Part shown: positions 32,307 through 40,895 of the stretch, piece after piece
How the letters are laid out: each line of letters begins with the position of its first letter
Position numbering within the stretch: the stretch's first letter is position 1
The notes under the pieces: generated by a model
The model's database searches: none
Told to the model about the DNA's origin: nothing
Seen by the model: only the letters and a program-made list of their open reading frames with translations
Made by a program: the position numbers and the translations under genes
DNA from: Candidatus Pristimantibacillus lignocellulolyticus
GTDB taxonomy: Bacteria > Bacillota > Bacilli > Paenibacillales > Paenibacillaceae
Direction: 5' to 3'
Length of the DNA stretch: 64,000 nucleotides
Assembly (NCBI GenBank): GCA_023639215.1
Contig: CP097899.1
Location: forward strand, 5,204,001-5,268,000

Positions 32307-32875
32307 AGTGCAAGTTTAATTTCATTGTACTTCTGCTCAAACACCTCATCCGTCAGAACAGGAACTAAGTTACTTTCAGTAAGCTCGTCCTCTATTCTTA
32401 CCCATGATTTGCAGCCCGTATAAGGAACACGCATCGGTGGCATTACTGGACTTTCCAAACGATAAACACGCATAATTAACAGATGAAGTGGATTTTTCTT
32501 CTTCCACTTCAACCTTTCTGTTGCAAATTCATCTGTCCATATATGTAAATCGCGTAATGCTTGTAGCTGATTTTCACTAGTTATTTCAATGTCCTCAACA
32601 ACTTTAGCATACCCTTCAAGCTTCATATGCGACTGAGTAGGGGTCCAATCAGTCATCGTAGCAGCTATTCGTCCTTGAAATGGTTCTTTGAGCAAATGCT
32701 CCTTTTGATGTTCATATGCAGGCATTAAATAAAATTGTGGAGATAGTAGTTCGAAATCTCTAGTTTCTTCGACAATTCCACCTTTACGCATAACAAATAT
32801 TAACTCTCCTTGCAATAAGGCTCCTACTGTAACTGCCCATTCTTTTAAAGCAATAGCTTTATTTTCTGTTGGCAT
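32288..32875 (-). CDS. DUF1802 family protein
   Basis: 195-residue protein of unknown function in the DUF1802 family, recognised by the start ALKEWAVTVGALLQGELIFV, RKGGIVEETRDFELLSPQFY, LMPAYEHQKEHLLKEPFQG and the WKKKNPLHLLIMRVYRLESP segment. No catalytic residues are known for the family. Transcribed away from mtnK; its last codons lie inside the 183-bp repeat array. Confidence 0.8.
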   Translation of the reverse strand: MPTENKAIALKEWAVTVGALLQGELIFVMRKGGIVEETRDFELLSPQFYLMPAYEHQKEHLLKEPFQGRIAATMTDWTPTQSHMKLEGYAKVVEDIEITSENQLQALRDLHIWTDEFATERLKWKKKNPLHLLIMRVYRLESPVMPPMRVPYTGCKSWVRIEDELTESNLVPVLTDEVFEQKYNEIKLALEEVVQ

Positions 32876-33032
32876 CGTTTGAATTGCTCCTTTCTATTTC
32901 ACATGCTTAAAAGTCATTGAAAATTCATATAAATTCACTAGGAATTACAAATTACTTATACCACGTCGTAGCAATATCTATTATACTATAACTTATGGTG
33001 TATGAACGATATTGATAATGGAGGTGGACGGT

Positions 33033-34235
33033 ATGTCATCATATCATCCTTTAACAGAGCAAGAAGCTATAGAAATTGCTCTTGGTATGGAACAATTTTT
33101 CCCGGCAAATGCTTCTTTGAATTGTAAAGAAATCGGCGATGGGAACTTGAACCTCGTTTTTCATATTACAGATGAAGTAAGTGGCAAGAGCTTAATTATG
33201 AAACAAGCACTTCCTTATGCTAAAGTCGTCGGCGAATCTTGGCCGCTTTCACTTGACCGTGCACGAATCGAAAGTGAAAAGCTAATATTGGAAGGTAAGT
33301 TAGCTCCTGGTTTGGTACCTCAAGTATATAAATACGATTCAGAGCTATCTTTAACTATTATGGAGGATTTGAGCGATCATATCATTATGCGTCAAGGATT
33401 AATTGAAGGTAATCAATATCCACTGTTCGCAGATCATATCTCTACCTTTATGGCCAATACACTTTTCCTAACATCAGATCTAGGAATGAATCAGCAAGAT
33501 AAAAAACTTCTTGTAAAAAGCTTTATCAACCCTGATCTATGCAAAATCACTGAAGACTTAATTTTTGATGATCCATACACACTATCTACTAATAACAATT
33601 ACGAAGAAGCGATTGAAGATGCAGCTTCAGCGTTACGCAGTAATGATCAACTTCATCTTGAAATAGCTATTCTAAGAGAGAAATTCCTTACAAAAGCTGA
33701 AGCCTTACTACACGGTGATCTTCATACAGGAAGTATCTTCATTAAACAAGGTTCTACTAAAGTTATCGATCCAGAATTCGCATATTATGGTCCTATGGGC
33801 TTCGATATCGGGGCAGTATTCGCTAACTTAATATTAAATTACGCGGGTCAAGAACATTGGATCGCTGATGAGAATCAACGTGAAGCTTACCGCAACAACT
33901 TACTTGATACAATTGTTTCCATTTGGAATCAATTTCAAGATAAATTTATAACACTTTGGAATGAGCGTGGTGTTGACCGCATCGCTAATGAAGCTAGTGG
34001 ATATAAGGCATACTATATGCAACATTTACTTCAAGATGCTGTAGGTTTCACTGGGGCAAAAATGGTACGACGTATTGTTGGGCTTGCACATGTCGCTGAC
34101 ATCGATCGTATTCCGAATGACGCCGTGCGTAATATTGCACAGCGTAAAACTTTAGCGATTGGTACTGAATTGATCATTCGTAATCGTTCGATTCAATCCA
34201 TTGATGAGCTCGTTCAAATTGTTAAGCGCAACTAG
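33033..34235 (+). CDS. mtnK: 5-methylthioribose kinase
   Basis: Phosphorylates methylthioribose at C1 in methionine salvage, 400 residues. Kinase motifs: GDGNLNLVFHI (phosphate loop), LLHGDLHTGSIFIK (catalytic Asp) and VIDPEFAYYGPMGFDIGAVF (metal-binding DPE). GGAGGTGG sets the ATG at 33033. It is 34 bp ahead of mtnA and the product is that enzyme's substrate. I see no S-box riboswitch in the 157-bp leader, although many Bacillales mtnKA operons have one. Confidence 0.96.
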   Translation: MSSYHPLTEQEAIEIALGMEQFFPANASLNCKEIGDGNLNLVFHITDEVSGKSLIMKQALPYAKVVGESWPLSLDRARIESEKLILEGKLAPGLVPQVYKYDSELSLTIMEDLSDHIIMRQGLIEGNQYPLFADHISTFMANTLFLTSDLGMNQQDKKLLVKSFINPDLCKITEDLIFDDPYTLSTNNNYEEAIEDAASALRSNDQLHLEIAILREKFLTKAEALLHGDLHTGSIFIKQGSTKVIDPEFAYYGPMGFDIGAVFANLILNYAGQEHWIADENQREAYRNNLLDTIVSIWNQFQDKFITLWNERGVDRIANEASGYKAYYMQHLLQDAVGFTGAKMVRRIVGLAHVADIDRIPNDAVRNIAQRKTLAIGTELIIRNRSIQSIDELVQIVKRN

Positions 34236-34269
34236 AGAAATAGAACATGAGTAGAGAGGAATTATTATA

Positions 34270-35325
34270 ATGACTGAAAAATATGTTGGACTACAATCTG
34301 TAATTTGGAAAGATGGAGTGATTGATCTTCTTGATCAACGTCTACTGCCTGAAGAAATTATTTATCTAAAATTAACGACTCAAGAGAGTGTTTGGGAATC
34401 TATTCAATCTATGCAAGTTCGTGGTGCTCCTGCGATCGGTATAGCTGCAGCATATGGCGTTGTTATTGCAAGTCAACATGCAGCAACTACTGAACAATGG
34501 ATTGCATCTGTACATGAATCCGCTAAATATTTGGCAACTTCTCGTCCTACAGCTGTTAACCTGTTCTGGGCTTTAGATCGTATGACAGCAGCTGCCGATC
34601 AATATATGGCTCAAGGCTTCTCACTTGCTGATTGCAAAGTAGCACTTGAACAAGAAGCGATTGCAATTCAAACACAAGATGAAGAAACTAACCGTCAAAT
34701 CGGTGAATATGCACTATCTCTTTTCAAAGAAGATATGGGTGTCCTAACTCACTGTAATGCTGGTGGTCTTGCTACAGCAAAATACGGTACAGCACTAGCT
34801 CCTTTCTACCTTGCAAAAGAGCGTGGCATGAACTTGCGTGTATTCGCTGACGAAACTCGTCCGGTACTTCAAGGTGCTCGCCTAACAGCATTTGAATTAC
34901 ATGAAGCTGGTATTGATGTAACGCTAATTTGCGATAATATGGCTGGTATGGTTATGTCAAAAGGCTGGGTAGATGCAGTAATCGTTGGTACTGACCGCGT
35001 AGCCGCTAATGGTGATGTTGCCAACAAAATTGGTACGTACAGTGTAGCAGTTCTAGCTAAAGCACACGGTATTCCTTTCTATGTAGCTTGCCCACTTTCA
35101 ACAATCGACTTGAATACTCCAACAGGTAGCGAGATTCCGATTGAAGAACGTCCAGCGGAAGAAGTAACTGAAGGATTTGGCAAACGTACTGCTCCACAAG
35201 GAGTAAAAGTATTCAATCCTGCATTCGATGTTACTCCTAATGAATATGTAACAGGTATTATCACTGAAAAAGGTATTGTTACAGCTCCGTTCGAGGAAAA
35301 TCTTCGCAAATTGTTCAGCAACTAA
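34270..35325 (+). CDS. mtnA: Methylthioribose-1-phosphate isomerase
   Basis: Converts methylthioribose-1-phosphate to methylthioribulose-1-phosphate, 351 residues. Family segments: MQVRGAPAIGIAAAYG, the catalytic Cys in LTHCNAGGLAT, and the catalytic Asp in VGTDRVAANGDVANKIGTYS. Operon partner of mtnK. Downstream salvage genes (mtnB, mtnD, mtnW) are not in this window. Confidence 0.96.
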   Translation: MTEKYVGLQSVIWKDGVIDLLDQRLLPEEIIYLKLTTQESVWESIQSMQVRGAPAIGIAAAYGVVIASQHAATTEQWIASVHESAKYLATSRPTAVNLFWALDRMTAAADQYMAQGFSLADCKVALEQEAIAIQTQDEETNRQIGEYALSLFKEDMGVLTHCNAGGLATAKYGTALAPFYLAKERGMNLRVFADETRPVLQGARLTAFELHEAGIDVTLICDNMAGMVMSKGWVDAVIVGTDRVAANGDVANKIGTYSVAVLAKAHGIPFYVACPLSTIDLNTPTGSEIPIEERPAEEVTEGFGKRTAPQGVKVFNPAFDVTPNEYVTGIITEKGIVTAPFEENLRKLFSN

Positions 35326-35343
35326 ATAGTTCTTCTATAATTA

Positions 35344-35378
35344 AAGTCTTGTTCTCCTTTGGGGTTCAAGGCTTTTTT
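35344..35378 (+). terminator. Terminator of mtnKA
   Basis: AAGTCTTG and CAAGGCTT arms (one G-U pair) with a T run of seven directly behind mtnA. Confidence 0.7.
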
Positions 35379-35379
35379 A

Positions 35380-35545
35380 TTATTATTTATTTAATCATCA
35401 TTTATTTATTTAATTTTATTAATAATTTTTTATCATTATTTAATGTTAATTAATAAAAAAGTATTGAAAACGTAATCAAATGATGATAATCTATTATTGT
35501 AATAAAAAATTATCATTAAGTAAGAAAATATTATCATTTCCTTCT
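35380..35545. promoter_or_regulatory. AT-rich leader with repeated TATCATT elements
   Basis: A strongly AT-rich intergenic region upstream of the YheO-type regulator. TATCATT occurs at 35431, 35511 and 35532 and its complement ATGATAAT at 35483. These may be binding sites for the downstream regulator or a Fur-like protein; nothing more can be said. Confidence 0.35.
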
Positions 35546-35586
35546 AACCCTTAACTCATACTCAATTCACAGAAAGGAGGTACGCA

Positions 35587-36270
35587 ATGAGTATCAAAAA
35601 CAGAGCTATTTTAGAAAAACATTTTCCTATTGCTTCTTTTATAGCAGCTATAATAGGTCCCAAATGTGAAGTCGTCATACATGATATTGATAATTTAGAA
35701 CATTCTATTATCCATATTGAGAACGGATACATTAGCGGAAGAAAAATTGGTGATGGTTCAACTGATCTAGTATTAAAGTTGCTACAAGATAAAACCTACC
35801 AGAACGAAGCTTATATCGCTAACTACAAGAGTAAGGGTTCTAACGGCCAATCTTATCGTTCCTCTACTTTTTTTATCAAAGATGAAAATGGTACACTCGT
35901 CGGAATGATGTGCCTTAATATTGACATTACGCATTTGGATGTTGCTGCAAGCTGGATTCAAGATATTCTAACAGGTGGCGGCTTAATTCCATCGTCAACA
36001 GAAACTCCTTTGAAAGTTGCTGATGACAAACCAGCAATTGAGTATTTACAAGGCAATGTTGACGATATACTTACTCATGTTATTGAAACTATAGTAGCCC
36101 AATCAGAAATACCACTTGACCGACTCTCTTCTTCCGAAAAAATGGAACTCGTCAAACAATTGAATGATCAGGGCGTATTTTTGTTAAAGGGTGGCGTTAT
36201 GCAAGTTGCTAAAGCGTTAAATACTTCTGAACCAACAATATACCGTTATCTTCAGAAATTAAAAGACTAG
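35587..36270 (+). CDS. YheO/DauR-family transcriptional regulator
   Basis: 227-residue regulator. The N-terminal YheO-type PAS-like domain (about 15-120; SIIHIENGYISGRKIGDGST) probably senses a small ligand, and the C-terminal helix-turn-helix (about 185-227; FLLKGGVMQVAKALNTSEPT, IYRYLQKLKD) binds DNA. DauR of this family represses D-arginine catabolism. AAAGGAGGT precedes the ATG. Leads the lyase-antiporter-RidA group, which it presumably controls. Confidence 0.85.
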   Translation: MSIKNRAILEKHFPIASFIAAIIGPKCEVVIHDIDNLEHSIIHIENGYISGRKIGDGSTDLVLKLLQDKTYQNEAYIANYKSKGSNGQSYRSSTFFIKDENGTLVGMMCLNIDITHLDVAASWIQDILTGGGLIPSSTETPLKVADDKPAIEYLQGNVDDILTHVIETIVAQSEIPLDRLSSSEKMELVKQLNDQGVFLLKGGVMQVAKALNTSEPTIYRYLQKLKD

Positions 36271-36352
36271 TTTGGTTATGCTTCAGGAGCAACTTTTCAT
36301 TTACGATAAGTATATCTAGGAAGCTAATGAAAAGTTTTAGGGTGGTGGGAAT

Positions 36353-37525
36353 ATGAAAACAAGCTTTGATAAATTGATTAGCCGTTTTGGTACCAATAGT
36401 GCAAAATGGGACGGTTGTGCTTTATCTAACGGTAGTGATGTTATTTCATTATCGGTTGCAGATATGGATCTACAAGCTCCTCAACAAATTATTGATAAAG
36501 CAATGGAATTTGCATCTCATGGAGTTTACGGCTACACAGAGTTGTATGAAAAATACTATCTAGTCGTCCAAATGTGGCTTCAACGTAGATATCAATGGGA
36601 GGTCCTTACAGATTGGATTGTGTTCTGTCCAAGAATTGTACAAGCCGTTTCATTGATCATTCAAGATTTCTCTGAACCAGGTGATGCTGTTTTGATGCAT
36701 ACACCAGCATATCAACCTATAGCTAATGCTGTAGCATTGAATGACAGAAAATTTGTAGCGAGTCCTCTCCTACTCAACAACGGTCGATATGAAATTGACT
36801 TTGATGATATGGAGCGTCATATGAAATCAGGAGTTAAATTACTAATTCTATGCTCACCACACAATCCGACGGGTAGAGTTTGGACAATAACGGAATTAGA
36901 GAAAATGGCTTCACTTTGCGTTCAGTATGATGTACTTATTGTATCCGATGATATTCATGCAGATTTTATACGACCTAATCATGAACATACCATTATCGCT
37001 CGATTAAGCGAACAAATTGCAGAGCGTAGCATTATCTGCACCTCACCTGGTAAAACATTTAATTTAGCAAGTATTGAAATCGCTAATATTATTATTCCTA
37101 ATCTGCAACTTCGCAAAAAATTTCAAAATAGTTTACTAAAAGCTGGCATTCACAATCCTACATTTTTTGCAGTTCCACTATTAGAAGTAGCCTATGAGGA
37201 ATGTGATGTTTGGCTACAGCAATTACAAATATATCTCGAATCTAATCTTCAATTTGTAAGCGCATTTATTAAAGACCATTTTTCAAAACTCAAGGTGATC
37301 GAGCCAGATGGCACGTATCTACTATGGATTGATTGCAGAAATTTATTTCATGATGAACAACAAATTAAAGAATGGATTGTTACGAATTCAAGGGTAAGTG
37401 TAAGTTTCGGTAGCTCGTTTGGTTCACAAGGAAATGGCTTTATTAGAATTAATCTAGCTGCTCCAAAAGTAATACTTGAAGAAGCACTTCATCGCATGCT
37501 CGCAACGTATTCATCTATTAACTAA
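36353..37525 (+). CDS. PatB/MalY-type PLP C-S lyase/aminotransferase
   Basis: Fold type I PLP enzyme of 390 residues in the MalY/PatB group, with cystathionine or cysteine-conjugate beta-lyase activity likely. Seen are LSVADMDLQAPQQIIDKAME, HGVYGYTELYEKYY, LILCSPHNPTGRVWT, the VSDDIHADFI segment and the PLP lysine in SPGKTFNLASIEIAN. A beta-lyase releases 2-aminoacrylate, which the nearby RidA deaminates. Operon member behind the YheO regulator. Confidence 0.85.
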   Translation: MKTSFDKLISRFGTNSAKWDGCALSNGSDVISLSVADMDLQAPQQIIDKAMEFASHGVYGYTELYEKYYLVVQMWLQRRYQWEVLTDWIVFCPRIVQAVSLIIQDFSEPGDAVLMHTPAYQPIANAVALNDRKFVASPLLLNNGRYEIDFDDMERHMKSGVKLLILCSPHNPTGRVWTITELEKMASLCVQYDVLIVSDDIHADFIRPNHEHTIIARLSEQIAERSIICTSPGKTFNLASIEIANIIIPNLQLRKKFQNSLLKAGIHNPTFFAVPLLEVAYEECDVWLQQLQIYLESNLQFVSAFIKDHFSKLKVIEPDGTYLLWIDCRNLFHDEQQIKEWIVTNSRVSVSFGSSFGSQGNGFIRINLAAPKVILEEALHRMLATYSSIN

Positions 37526-37560
37526 CTAGAGTTTTATACTTTATAACGAGGTGAACCCAT

Positions 37561-39057
37561 ATGAGTAATTCTAAAGTACAAGTTCAGAAAGAACACAAAC
37601 TCCCTACATTATTTCAAGCGTTGTTACCAATAATCTCTATGATTGTTTTTTTAAGTTTTGGATATGTATTATTTGAACTACCACCTGAGCCATTAATTAT
37701 ATTATCTGCTATTGTTGCTGGTTGCGTTGCACTTAGTCTTGGTTACTCTTACAATGACATGATGGAAGCGATTTCTGGTAAAATTGCTAAAACAATGCCC
37801 GCAATCTTAATTCTTATTACTGTTGGTTTTATGATAGGAGCATGGATGGTCGGCGGAACGATTCCAATGATGATTTACTATGGTTTGAAAATTATCGATC
37901 CTCAGTTCCTCATTATTACTGCATTATTAGTTACTGCTGTAGTTTCTTTATGTACTGGTACTTCATGGGGTTCTGCTGGTACAATTGGTGTCGCATTTAT
38001 GGGCGTAGCAGCTGGCATGGATATAAATTTGTATGCTGTTGCTGGTGCTGTCGTAGCTGGTGCTTACTTTGGTGATAAATTATCCCCATTATCAGACACA
38101 ACAAATATCGCAGCTCTTGCTACTGGCGTAAACTTATATGAACATATTGGTCATTTACTATATACGACTGTTCCTTCATTCATAGTAGCTGCTATCGTAT
38201 ATGTCGTAACTGGATTAAATTCTGGCGCTGCTGACGCAGTAATCCCTGAAAAAGTAGACACAATTTTAACTACCCTCGATACGATATTTGACTGGAATAT
38301 TTTATTAATACTACCTATTATTATTGTTCTTGCTGGATCCATTTTGAAAAAGCCTACAATTCCAGTCATGTTAATTGCATCAATCGTTGCTATGATGAAT
38401 GGTATGCTTATTCAAGGATTTACTATTCAAGATGTTATTGTTTCCGTTGTAAACGGATTCAATGTAACCATGGTTAATATTGCTGGATTTGATTCTACTA
38501 ATGTAATCTATGATATTACACGACTACTAAATCGTGGCGGTATGAGTTCAATGATGTCAACATTACTAATCTGTTTCTGTGCTATTACATTCGCAAGTAT
38601 TGTTTCTATGACAAAATCACTTGAACTTATTATTAATAAACTACTTCAAAAAGTAAAATCTACTGGTTCACTAATCCTTATGACTATTGCCGTTGGTCTT
38701 ACTATGATTGGGGTTACAAGTAACGGTCAAATCTCTATTTTAATGCCAGGAGAAATGCTTCGAGAAGCTTATGTTCGTAGAGGAATTCATCCAAAAAATC
38801 TTGGTCGTACGATTGAAGATTCAGCGACGATAATTGAGCCGATTCTACCTTGGACAGCTGCTGGTGCTTATATGGCGGGGACGCTCGGCGTTGCTACTCT
38901 TGATTACCTGCCATGGGCTGTTCTATGTTGGAGTGGTATTATATTCGCTGCAATTTGGGGTTACACTGGCTTTGGTATTGCAAAACTTTCTCCTGAACAG
39001 CAACAAGAGATGCTTAAAGAATATGATGAGCTAATTGAAATCACTACAACAAAATAA
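37561..39057 (+). CDS. NhaC-family Na+/H+ antiporter-like transporter
   Basis: Membrane protein of 498 residues with about 11-12 hydrophobic helices. NhaC features include LVTAVVSLCTGTSWGSAGTI, GAYFGDKLSPLSDTTNIAAL and, later, EDSATIIEPILPWTAAGAYM. NhaC relatives exchange Na+/H+ or amino-acid-like substrates (e.g. malate/lactate antiport), so in this operon it may move the lyase substrate rather than act in pH homeostasis; that is inference. Confidence 0.85.
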   Translation: MSNSKVQVQKEHKLPTLFQALLPIISMIVFLSFGYVLFELPPEPLIILSAIVAGCVALSLGYSYNDMMEAISGKIAKTMPAILILITVGFMIGAWMVGGTIPMMIYYGLKIIDPQFLIITALLVTAVVSLCTGTSWGSAGTIGVAFMGVAAGMDINLYAVAGAVVAGAYFGDKLSPLSDTTNIAALATGVNLYEHIGHLLYTTVPSFIVAAIVYVVTGLNSGAADAVIPEKVDTILTTLDTIFDWNILLILPIIIVLAGSILKKPTIPVMLIASIVAMMNGMLIQGFTIQDVIVSVVNGFNVTMVNIAGFDSTNVIYDITRLLNRGGMSSMMSTLLICFCAITFASIVSMTKSLELIINKLLQKVKSTGSLILMTIAVGLTMIGVTSNGQISILMPGEMLREAYVRRGIHPKNLGRTIEDSATIIEPILPWTAAGAYMAGTLGVATLDYLPWAVLCWSGIIFAAIWGYTGFGIAKLSPEQQQEMLKEYDELIEITTTK

Positions 39058-39122
39058 TAAGTGGTTAGGAACAGAATAAACATGCTTAGATTAATATGCA
39101 AATACGAAAGGAAGTCATACAC

Positions 39123-39503
39123 ATGAGTAATACAAAAATAATTCACACTAATGAAGCTCCACAAGCGATCGGTCCTTATTCACAAGCAGTCCAAGTTGGT
39201 AATCTACTATTTACATCTGGTCAACTTGGTATTAATCCATTAACTAATGAATTCCCTACAACAGTCCTAGAACAAGCTCAGCACTCCCTTAGCAATGTTA
39301 AAGCAATTGTAGAAGCTGCTGGTGCAACGATGTCTCAAATCGTTAAGACAACTGTCTTCCTTAAAGATATGAACGACTTTGCTGCAGTAAATGAAGTTTA
39401 TGCTAGCTTTTTCACTGAGCCATTCCCAGCCCGAAGTGCTGTTGAAGTAGCTCGTCTACCAAAAGATGCACTAGTTGAAGTTGAAGTAATCGTTTCACTT
39501 TAA
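39123..39503 (+). CDS. ridA: RidA-family enamine/imine deaminase
   Basis: Hydrolyses reactive 2-aminoacrylate and related imines formed by PLP enzymes, 126 residues. Fingerprint segments: APQAIGPYSQAVQVGNLLFT, SGQLGINP, VFLKDMNDFAAVNEVY and the PARSAVEVARLPKDALVEVE end with the carboxylate-binding Arg. The ATG at 39123 has AAAGGAAG upstream. Its terminator has been split by an IS3 element. Confidence 0.92.
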   Translation: MSNTKIIHTNEAPQAIGPYSQAVQVGNLLFTSGQLGINPLTNEFPTTVLEQAQHSLSNVKAIVEAAGATMSQIVKTTVFLKDMNDFAAVNEVYASFFTEPFPARSAVEVARLPKDALVEVEVIVSL

Positions 39504-39528
39504 TTAATCTCTAGACTTGAGTTCAACT

Positions 39529-39543
39529 AAAAGCACGACATGA
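39529..39543 (+). terminator. Left arm of the split ridA terminator
   Basis: AAAAGCACGACATGA; its exact complement TCATGTCGTGCTTTT is at 40842-40856. The IS element occupies the former loop. Confidence 0.75.
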
Positions 39544-39588
39544 CTATGGAACTGACCCCCGTTTTTGAGACAGGGATCAAAACACCTT

Positions 39589-40443
39589 CTATGCAACCAG
39601 TTTTCGATATTCAATCGGAGACTGGTTGTTTAGTTTCGTTTGAATGCGAAAGTTGTTATAATAATAAATGTAATCACTGACTGTCTGTTCGACGATTGCA
39701 GTCGTTGTACAGGTCAAATGGTCGAGATAGAATGTTTCGCACTTTAGTGTGGCGTGAAACGATTCAATGGGGGCATTATCAGCGGGCGTACCTTTACGGG
39801 ACATGCTCATGGTAATGCCTTTTCGTTTTACAGCTTCCTGGTAAGCATTTGATGTATACACTGAACCTTGATCGCTATGTAATAAACAGTCCTGAGGTAA
39901 CTCTGGGAGTTGATTTAGCGTGTCGAGTACACAATCTATATTTTGTTTTGAATGAATGGTATAGGCAATGATTTCACCGTTATACAAGTCTTTAATACTC
40001 GAAAGATACAACATCTGCTGTCCAAATGGCAAGTACGTAATATCTGTAACAAGTTTTTGAAGAGGGTGTTCTGCCTTGAATTCACGTTTAAGTACGTGCT
40101 CCGCCACGATGGAAGGTTGTCCTATAGCTTTGTGTTTCTTTGGTTTTACACGGCATTGTAAGCCATATTGTCGCATCAAACGTTGTACCACTTTATGATT
40201 TACATGAACGGTCCGATGGATTAATGCTGTAATTTTACGATAACCCAATCTAAACTTATGCGAAATACAATACTGACGAATAAGCGTAACGAGGTTTTCG
40301 CTTTTCTCGTTTTTCTGATGTTTCTTCCAGCGATAATACGTCGCTCTCGATATGTTTAATGCCTCACAAACTAGTTTAACTGGCAGCTCTACATGATGTT
40401 TGATAAAGGCAATGGCTACCTCTCTATCCACGTCCTTACCCAC
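39589..40443 (-). CDS. IS3 transposase orfB (DDE integrase domain)
   Basis: 284-residue rve-type transposase half. KLVTDITYLPFGQQMLYLSS (first Asp), LLHSDQGSVYTSNAYQ (second Asp) and KGTPADNAPIESFHATLKCE (Glu) complete the DDE triad; an HTH_21 segment (FRLGYRKITALIHR) precedes it. It overlaps orfA by 28 bases and is in its -1 frame, so the active enzyme is the OrfAB fusion. Confidence 0.93.
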   Translation of the reverse strand: MGKDVDREVAIAFIKHHVELPVKLVCEALNISRATYYRWKKHQKNEKSENLVTLIRQYCISHKFRLGYRKITALIHRTVHVNHKVVQRLMRQYGLQCRVKPKKHKAIGQPSIVAEHVLKREFKAEHPLQKLVTDITYLPFGQQMLYLSSIKDLYNGEIIAYTIHSKQNIDCVLDTLNQLPELPQDCLLHSDQGSVYTSNAYQEAVKRKGITMSMSRKGTPADNAPIESFHATLKCETFYLDHLTCTTTAIVEQTVSDYIYYYNNFRIQTKLNNQSPIEYRKLVA

Positions 40444-40733
40444 GCCTTGTACTTTTTTAGCACGTCTATTTGTTGCTTTAAGAAACGAACCTCTGCTTGT
40501 AACTTTTCTATTTCAGAAGAGAATTCAGGTCCTTTAGCAAAGCTATATTGCTTCCCTACAGGTTGCTCTAAGCGATGGAGCTGGCCTTCGCGATACCAAC
40601 GCATCCATGTTTCAAGTTGTGTTTTATTTCGAATATTCAATTCATACATGACTTGCTTAACAGGAATACCTTGCAGCCTCATTTCAATTGCATTCATTTT
40701 TATTTCCACTGGATAACTCACTCTTGTTCCCAT
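40416..40733 (-). CDS. IS3 transposase orfA (helix-turn-helix)
   Basis: DNA-binding part of the transposase, 105 residues from ATG 40733 (GGAGGTG upstream). The helix-turn-helix IEMRLQGIPVKQVMYELNIR is followed by a leucine-zipper-like ELQAEVRFLKQQIDVLKKY (with IEK before it). The slippery heptamer A AAA AAG at 40452-40458 sits at VLKKY, so -1 slippage joins orfA to orfB. Confidence 0.88.
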   Translation of the reverse strand: MGTRVSYPVEIKMNAIEMRLQGIPVKQVMYELNIRNKTQLETWMRWYREGQLHRLEQPVGKQYSFAKGPEFSSEIEKLQAEVRFLKQQIDVLKKYKAWVRTWIER

Positions 40734-40841
40734 AAAAAAATACACCTCCAAGTTGTATTCATATCTTACGACATGATTTACATTTCTTGAAGGTGTTTTG
40801 ATGTGTCTCACGTTATGGGGTCAGTTCCCTATGTTGTATAA

Positions 40842-40856
40842 TCATGTCGTGCTTTT
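40842..40856 (+). terminator. Right arm of the split ridA terminator
   Basis: TCATGTCGTGCTTTT, complement of 39529-39543. With the IS removed the two arms would enclose a loop of about 14 bases and a T run would follow. Confidence 0.75.
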
Positions 40857-40895
40857 TAATTTATTACATTCACATCAGCGCATACAATAAGTTTA

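Larger units (their letters stand above)
39548..40828 (-). mobile_element. IS3-family insertion sequence (IS150-like), about 1281 bp
   Basis: Ends are inverted repeats: GGAACTGACCCC at the left and GGGGTCAGTTCC at the right, and a second shared block TCAAAACACCTTC lies about 16 bp inside each end. CTAT flanks both ends (39544-39547 and 40829-40832) as a 4-bp target duplication. It holds orfA and orfB with a -1 slippage site. Ends and frames are intact, so it may be active and recent. Confidence 0.9.

Noticed and set aside
32288..32875. Pyridoxamine-phosphate-oxidase-like flavoprotein
   Set aside because: The N-terminal ALKEWAV and YEHQKEHLLK segments fit DUF1802 better and no FMN-binding pattern is visible.
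32876..33032. S-box (SAM) riboswitch upstream of mtnK
   Set aside because: The leader is short and AT-rich; no S-box-type helices or a terminator hairpin before the start codon could be found.
39529..40856. AAAAGCACGACATGA arms as the true ends of the insertion sequence
   Set aside because: The typical IS3 ends GGAACTGACC lie inside them, bordered by a CTAT duplication, and the arms with T run make a normal terminator when joined.
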